Source: an uncultured Saprospiraceae bacterium (lineage in GTDB: Bacteria > Bacteroidota > Bacteroidia > Chitinophagales > Saprospiraceae). From it: a DNA stretch of 8,947 nt. Below, one piece after another: positions 6,111 through 8,947 of this stretch. The notes beneath the pieces are model-generated. The model worked only from the letters and a program-made list of their open reading frames with translations. It was not told the origin of the DNA and ran no database searches. A program made the position numbers and the translations under genes. Position 1 is the stretch's first letter. Each line of letters opens with the position of its first letter. The stretch spans positions 1-8,947 of the forward strand of contig CAKZUM010000157.1 in NCBI GenBank assembly GCA_937921525.1. Direction: 5' to 3'.

Positions 6111-6615
6111 CAGGAACACGCAACACTTTTTTAGTTCCAATAGCATCATTATCAAATGATTTAAAAGTAGAATTACTTACTCTTTTTTTTGAAGGAATGA
6201 TGCTTTTTGCTAACTGCGCTTCTAGAGCTATTACTTTTTTCTTTTCTGCGTTTAACTCAATAAGCAATTCGTTATATGATTCATCTGAGTGAGTGCTTGT
6301 AGCAGATTTAATTTTAATTTCCTTTTTTAAATCTTTTAAAATTTCATCTTTAGAATTATTGGAAGCAATAAGTTCTCTATTTTTCTTTCTAACATTCTGT
6401 TCTTTTTCTTTAGCTTCTTTTAGCGAAGTAGTAACACTAATATTTCTTTTCTCTAGGAGTTTTTTCTGCTTCTCTGCATCTAAATATTTCTTTTTCCATT
6501 TAGAGCCTGTCAAAAATTTCCCAATTAAAAACGAGCCTACTCCGATCACTAAAATCGTAAGAATAGCAAATAATTTTGAACTCATAGTATCTTCAACTTT
6601 AAGGTTGTAATCCAT
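6100..6615 (-). CDS. Membrane-anchored coiled-coil protein of unknown function
   Basis: This 171-residue protein has one N-terminal hydrophobic segment (about 15-36, FAILTILVIGVGSFLIGKFL), followed by positive charges (SKWKKKY). That is a signal-anchor pattern with the remainder probably cytoplasmic. Residues 40-137 are rich in Lys, Glu and Leu with heptad-like spacing, interrupted near 100-112 by a Ser/Thr-rich linker, suggesting two coiled-coil stretches. The short C-terminus (138-171) has no motif I recognise. The true start may be the second Met at 6585 (MSSKLFAIL). That would shorten the lead-in before the membrane segment, and the upstream ATG at 6615 sits in the arm of a hairpin (6613-6647). 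It follows the OmpA-like gene in the same direction after about 75-105 bp, so co-transcription and an envelope role are plausible. I recall similar anchor plus coiled-coil proteins beside OmpA-like genes in related bacteria that end in a helix-hairpin-helix; that domain is absent here. Confidence 0.8.
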   Translation of the reverse strand: MDYNLKVEDTMSSKLFAILTILVIGVGSFLIGKFLTGSKWKKKYLDAEKQKKLLEKRNISVTTSLKEAKEKEQNVRKKNRELIASNNSKDEILKDLKKEIKIKSATSTHSDESYNELLIELNAEKKKVIALEAQLAKSIIPSKKRVSNSTFKSFDNDAIGTKKVLRVPEND

Positions 6616-6647
6616 CCGCTTTCTATTTACAAAGTAAACTGCGGATG
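6613..6647 (-). promoter_or_regulatory. Stem-loop over the upstream start of the coiled-coil gene
   Basis: CATCCGC (6613-6619) pairs exactly with GCGGATG (6641-6647). Inside, TTTAC (6626-6630) pairs with GTAAA (6634-6638) around AAA. The outer arm contains the candidate ATG at 6615-6613. In the minus-strand transcript this hairpin would hide that start, favouring initiation at 6585, or act as an intercistronic processing or attenuation element between the OmpA-like gene and the coiled-coil gene. No T-run follows, so it is not a standard terminator. Confidence 0.45.
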
Positions 6648-6690
6648 TGTTAGTATGTGTGTAATTTATCGAATCCCCTGGACATAATCG

Positions 6691-8031
6691 TTACTTAATA
6701 TCCAGCTCTACTCTTCTATTCATCCGCCGCCCCTCTTTAGAATCATTACTGGCAATAGGGCTTAATTCACCTTCTGAAATAACCTTTATTCTTGTAGGAG
6801 AAATTTTGTAATTAACTAATAAATTTCTAGCAGATAGTCCCCTTATTCTACCCAATTCAAAGTTATATTCCTCACTACCTATATTATCAGCATGGCCTAT
6901 GATAGTGATATTTTTCTCTGGATAATCTGATAAATATTCTTTTAGCTCCACTACATAATCCCTTACCCCTGCATTAAGGCGCACTCTATGACTAGCATAG
7001 CCAAATTTAAGAGGAGTATTAGAAGAATTATTTTCTTCACTATTACTATCAAGAGGAATCGCTTCACTTGTTTCAGAATTCAATAAGTTAGCTAAGGCAT
7101 CTTCCAACACAAGTTCTCTCTGTTTTGCCTCATCTTCTTTGTCAGGAAATACAAAATTCAGTTCCATCATTTTAGGAAAGGAAGTACCATTCGCATCAAA
7201 TATATTTGACTCCTCACGACTATCAATCAATACTTTTTCTTGGTTCAAAGAGTAATCCCCTAGCTGACCTTTTAAATGATATGCCCTAACTAACCCGATA
7301 TTAGCCGCATCAGAATGAAGAACCTCCTCCTCCTCATAGGGTCCAGTAATCTGCAAGAAATAATCTCTATTCTTATTTAGATAATAATCAAGAGTAGCTA
7401 AAGACTCTTTAGGTTCCTCTATAAAAAGAACTTCTTCTCCATCTTTATAAAACTGAACATTACGTTCTAGGTGGTCAATAGACCTATAGGCTGCTCTAAG
7501 TTCTGCACTATTAAAGTTGGAATTTTTATCTGAAAATTTAAAATTAAAGATCTGCTTAACATCAGCATCTAAGTACAAATCTTCTTCAGGGGACGAATTA
7601 ATAATAATTTGATTAGGCGATATTCCTCGATTTTCTAATATTTTCTGAATACCAATCGCCCTCGCCATGCCTATATTTGTTTCTTTTGTAGCGTTTTGTT
7701 CGTCAGAAGTGTATAGACCAGTAATAGTGACAGAAGTTTGAGGATGTTCTTCTAAAAAAGAGGCAATATGGTCTATTCCTTGGTCGAATAATTCGTCTAT
7801 ATGTACTTGTTCATCCGAGAATTCAAAATGTAGTCCATCTTCCATCTGGAAGATATTTTGATAGGCAAGTTTCAATTTTGTTGGCGTCAAATTATTAGAA
7901 GCAGCATCAGTCACGTTTGCCGTGGTTTCTGCACTTGATCCACATAAGTTTTTGACTTTACAGGTGTAGTACCAAGCCCCAAATGCCAGCCATATCGCCA
8001 AGATTAAAAAGGCAACAAAATTTTTCATCAT
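6691..8031 (-). CDS. OmpA-family peptidoglycan-associated protein with N-terminal membrane anchor
   Basis: Counted from the ATG at 8031, the protein has 446 residues. A hydrophobic segment (about 5-22) is followed by YYTCKVKNLCG, with two cysteines (24 and 30). This membrane-anchor plus C-x5-C start is common in Bacteroidota OmpA-like proteins. The C-terminal domain (about 340-446) is a standard OmpA fold: TIIGHADNIG, the helix with L-x-x-x-R-I-R-G-L-S-A-R-N-L-L, and closing RRMNRRVELDI. D382 and R397 fall at the spacing of the Asp/Arg pair that binds diaminopimelate in E. coli OmpA, so peptidoglycan binding is predicted. Two earlier segments (about 60-165 and 175-300) repeat the same layout (ITGLYTSDEQN, ITGPYEEEEV) but lack the canonical residues, so they look like degenerate OmpA-like copies. 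A GTG at 8046 gives a five-residue longer form, and an ATG at 8028 a one-residue shorter one. The ATG at 8031 is chosen as it directly precedes MKNFVAFLIL. It probably heads a unit with the coiled-coil gene. Confidence 0.9.
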   Translation of the reverse strand: MMKNFVAFLILAIWLAFGAWYYTCKVKNLCGSSAETTANVTDAASNNLTPTKLKLAYQNIFQMEDGLHFEFSDEQVHIDELFDQGIDHIASFLEEHPQTSVTITGLYTSDEQNATKETNIGMARAIGIQKILENRGISPNQIIINSSPEEDLYLDADVKQIFNFKFSDKNSNFNSAELRAAYRSIDHLERNVQFYKDGEEVLFIEEPKESLATLDYYLNKNRDYFLQITGPYEEEEVLHSDAANIGLVRAYHLKGQLGDYSLNQEKVLIDSREESNIFDANGTSFPKMMELNFVFPDKEDEAKQRELVLEDALANLLNSETSEAIPLDSNSEENNSSNTPLKFGYASHRVRLNAGVRDYVVELKEYLSDYPEKNITIIGHADNIGSEEYNFELGRIRGLSARNLLVNYKISPTRIKVISEGELSPIASNDSKEGRRMNRRVELDIK

Positions 8032-8045
8032 AGTATTTTTAACCA

Positions 8046-8059
8046 CTAGATAGTTCTAG
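8046..8059. promoter_or_regulatory. Small dyad in the divergent intergenic spacer
   Basis: CTAGA (8046-8050) and TCTAG (8055-8059) are inverted copies around TAGT, in the roughly 32-bp gap between the divergent OmpA-like and membrane-protein genes. The position would suit a shared operator, but arms of only 5 bp may be chance. Confidence 0.25.
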
Positions 8060-8063
8060 CTTA

Positions 8064-8696
8064 ATGATTTTAACAGGTATACCAAAAATAATACAATGGT
8101 TGATTTCGATAGGTCTATTCTATATAGGTTGGATGACGTTTTCAATAATTAAATCTCCCATCCATCTAGTGTTTTTATTCGTACTAATTCCCTGGTTTCA
8201 TCTTTGTATCACGCCATTATTTCATCTGCTAAGAATCTACAAATACCTATCTCCACCAGTATTTGTTTTTAACCCCAACAACAAGAAATATGATTTACAC
8301 AATGGGAACTTGATGGATTATCTCCATCTCTTTTACAGAAGAAAGAATAGCAAAATAAATCAAAAGTATATATTGAAAAATTATGCCAATTCTTGTTTGC
8401 AGATTATTAAGGAAGTACAGACAGGAACTCTTCCGGGTACGGTAGAGGTAGTAGGTTATAGTTACTTTTTTAATGAACGTACAGCAAAGAAACTAGGCTT
8501 CAAAATAGGTAAAACTGATCTATTAACCAAGTTTTTTTTCTATTTAAATCTTATAGAAATAATTCTACTTTATTCAATAGTAAAAGGAAGTTGGGGAATT
8601 CCGAAATTTTGGAAAGGAAAATCATTTTATACGACAGGTGAAGAATTATGTACAAAGGAACAGTTTATCGAAGATTTGCTAAAAAAACTAGCTTAA
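8064..8696 (+). CDS. Unrecognised membrane protein
   Basis: I do not recognise this 210-residue protein. It opens with two closely spaced hydrophobic segments (about 10-27 and 34-55, IHLVFLFVLIPWFHLCITPLF), forming a probable membrane hairpin. A basic soluble part (57-150) contains YDLHNGNLMDYLHLFYRRKN and the compact stretch TLPGTVEVVGYSYFFNERTAKKLGFKI (121-147), which looks like a folded strand-helix element. A third hydrophobic segment (154-173, LTKFFFYLNLIEIILLYSIV) follows, and then a charged end with EELCTKEQFIEDLLKKLA. No catalytic motif or metal-binding cluster was seen. The ATG at 8064 is the first start and lies only 32 bp from the divergent OmpA-like start, so its promoter must overlap that gene. 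High A+T and Lys/Ile/Phe content resemble the flanking sequence. The final helix might contact a partner, but that is speculation. Confidence 0.75.
   Translation: MILTGIPKIIQWLISIGLFYIGWMTFSIIKSPIHLVFLFVLIPWFHLCITPLFHLLRIYKYLSPPVFVFNPNNKKYDLHNGNLMDYLHLFYRRKNSKINQKYILKNYANSCLQIIKEVQTGTLPGTVEVVGYSYFFNERTAKKLGFKIGKTDLLTKFFFYLNLIEIILLYSIVKGSWGIPKFWKGKSFYTTGEELCTKEQFIEDLLKKLA
8083..8090 (-). promoter_or_regulatory. Candidate -7 element for the OmpA-like gene
   Basis: The minus strand reads TATTTTTG, an exact match to the Bacteroidota primary sigma -7 consensus TAnnTTTG, about 50 bp before the ATG at 8031. It lies inside the first codons of the divergent gene. I see no clear TTTG at the expected -33 distance, so support is partial. 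Confidence 0.3.
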
Positions 8697-8947
8697 AAAG
8701 CCAGATTATCCCAAAAAAAAAACTTTTTCTCTTTTAATTCATAAAAAATAATAATAATTCTTTATTTTGCCCATCTACACCATACATACTATAGTTAATC
8801 TATGAGAAAATAATAATTATATTTCGACAAACACAACAATGGCAGTAATATATTAAATAATAATATTCAAATTTACATCGACATATTATTTAATAGCTAA
8901 TACAAAATCGAATAAACCTCTCCAGATTAAAATAGTTAATATATAAA
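8697..8947. other. Very AT-rich gene-free end of the window
   Basis: About 250 bp with very few G or C bases, many A- and T-runs and no reading frame worth calling. No GC-rich terminator follows the gene ending at 8696; only an A-run then TTTTT (about 8714-8729) is present. A 12-bp inverted repeat lies at 8851-8895. It could be promoter-upstream sequence of a gene beyond the edge. Confidence 0.6.
8851..8895. repeat. 12-bp inverted repeat in AT-rich DNA
   Basis: TATTAAATAATA (8851-8862) is the exact reverse complement of TATTATTTAATA (8884-8895), with a 21-nt spacer. Because the sequence is almost only A and T, chance pairing is much more likely than usual. An operator or cruciform site remains possible. 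Confidence 0.35.

Noticed and set aside
6293..6610. Plus-strand open stretch antisense to the coiled-coil gene
   Set aside because: It is the mirror of a Lys/Glu-rich coding sequence (giving a Phe/Ser/Leu-rich product) and has no independent support.
8032..8046. GTG start at 8046 for the OmpA-like gene
   Set aside because: It adds only MVKNT before two consecutive ATG codons and narrows the divergent gap further; the ATG at 8031 is more likely.

Overview
The window looks like a chromosomal piece of a Bacteroidota genome, most likely in or near the Saprospiraceae. This rests on four things. The left-hand gene encodes a large secreted protein with SprB-type repeats, a GEVED domain and a type IX secretion (T9SS) C-terminal sorting domain. 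An OmpA-family protein carries a short inner-membrane anchor typical of that phylum. Shine-Dalgarno sequences are absent. Base composition is AT-rich. The assignment is inference from protein style, not from a marker gene.

Layout, left to right. (1) The 3' part of a secreted modular metallopeptidase gene (+) enters at the left edge; its catalytic zinc-binding helix lies outside the window. (2) A convergent intergenic region holds a terminator-like hairpin and a bulged 30-bp inverted repeat built from short AT-rich units. (3) A minus-strand voltage-gated K+ channel gene has a C-terminal Cys4 zinc-ribbon tail. (4) A 250-bp gap holds the hsp20 terminator, a nested dyad and a possible channel promoter. 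(5) A minus-strand small heat shock protein (Hsp20) gene. (6) About 740 bp without a convincing gene follows. Its hsp20-proximal part carries a twin-palindrome operator-like array (ATGCCAT-N-ATGGCAT type). The rest looks like decayed sequence, perhaps an IS3-type transposase relic. (7) A minus-strand pair encodes an OmpA-like envelope protein and, downstream of it, a membrane-anchored coiled-coil protein. (8) A plus-strand gene for an unrecognised membrane protein diverges from the OmpA-like gene across only about 32 bp. (9) The last 250 bp are extremely AT-rich and contain a 12-bp inverted repeat but no gene.

The genes do not form one pathway. The OmpA-like gene and its coiled-coil neighbour are the only plausible co-transcribed pair, probably acting in the cell envelope. 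The channel and Hsp20 appear to be independent units, since a strong intrinsic terminator separates them. No defence system, CRISPR array, tRNA or rRNA was seen. The strongest candidate for something undescribed is the symmetric operator array upstream of hsp20. It does not match CIRCE or the HspR-type motif as I know them and could be the site of an uncharacterised stress regulator.
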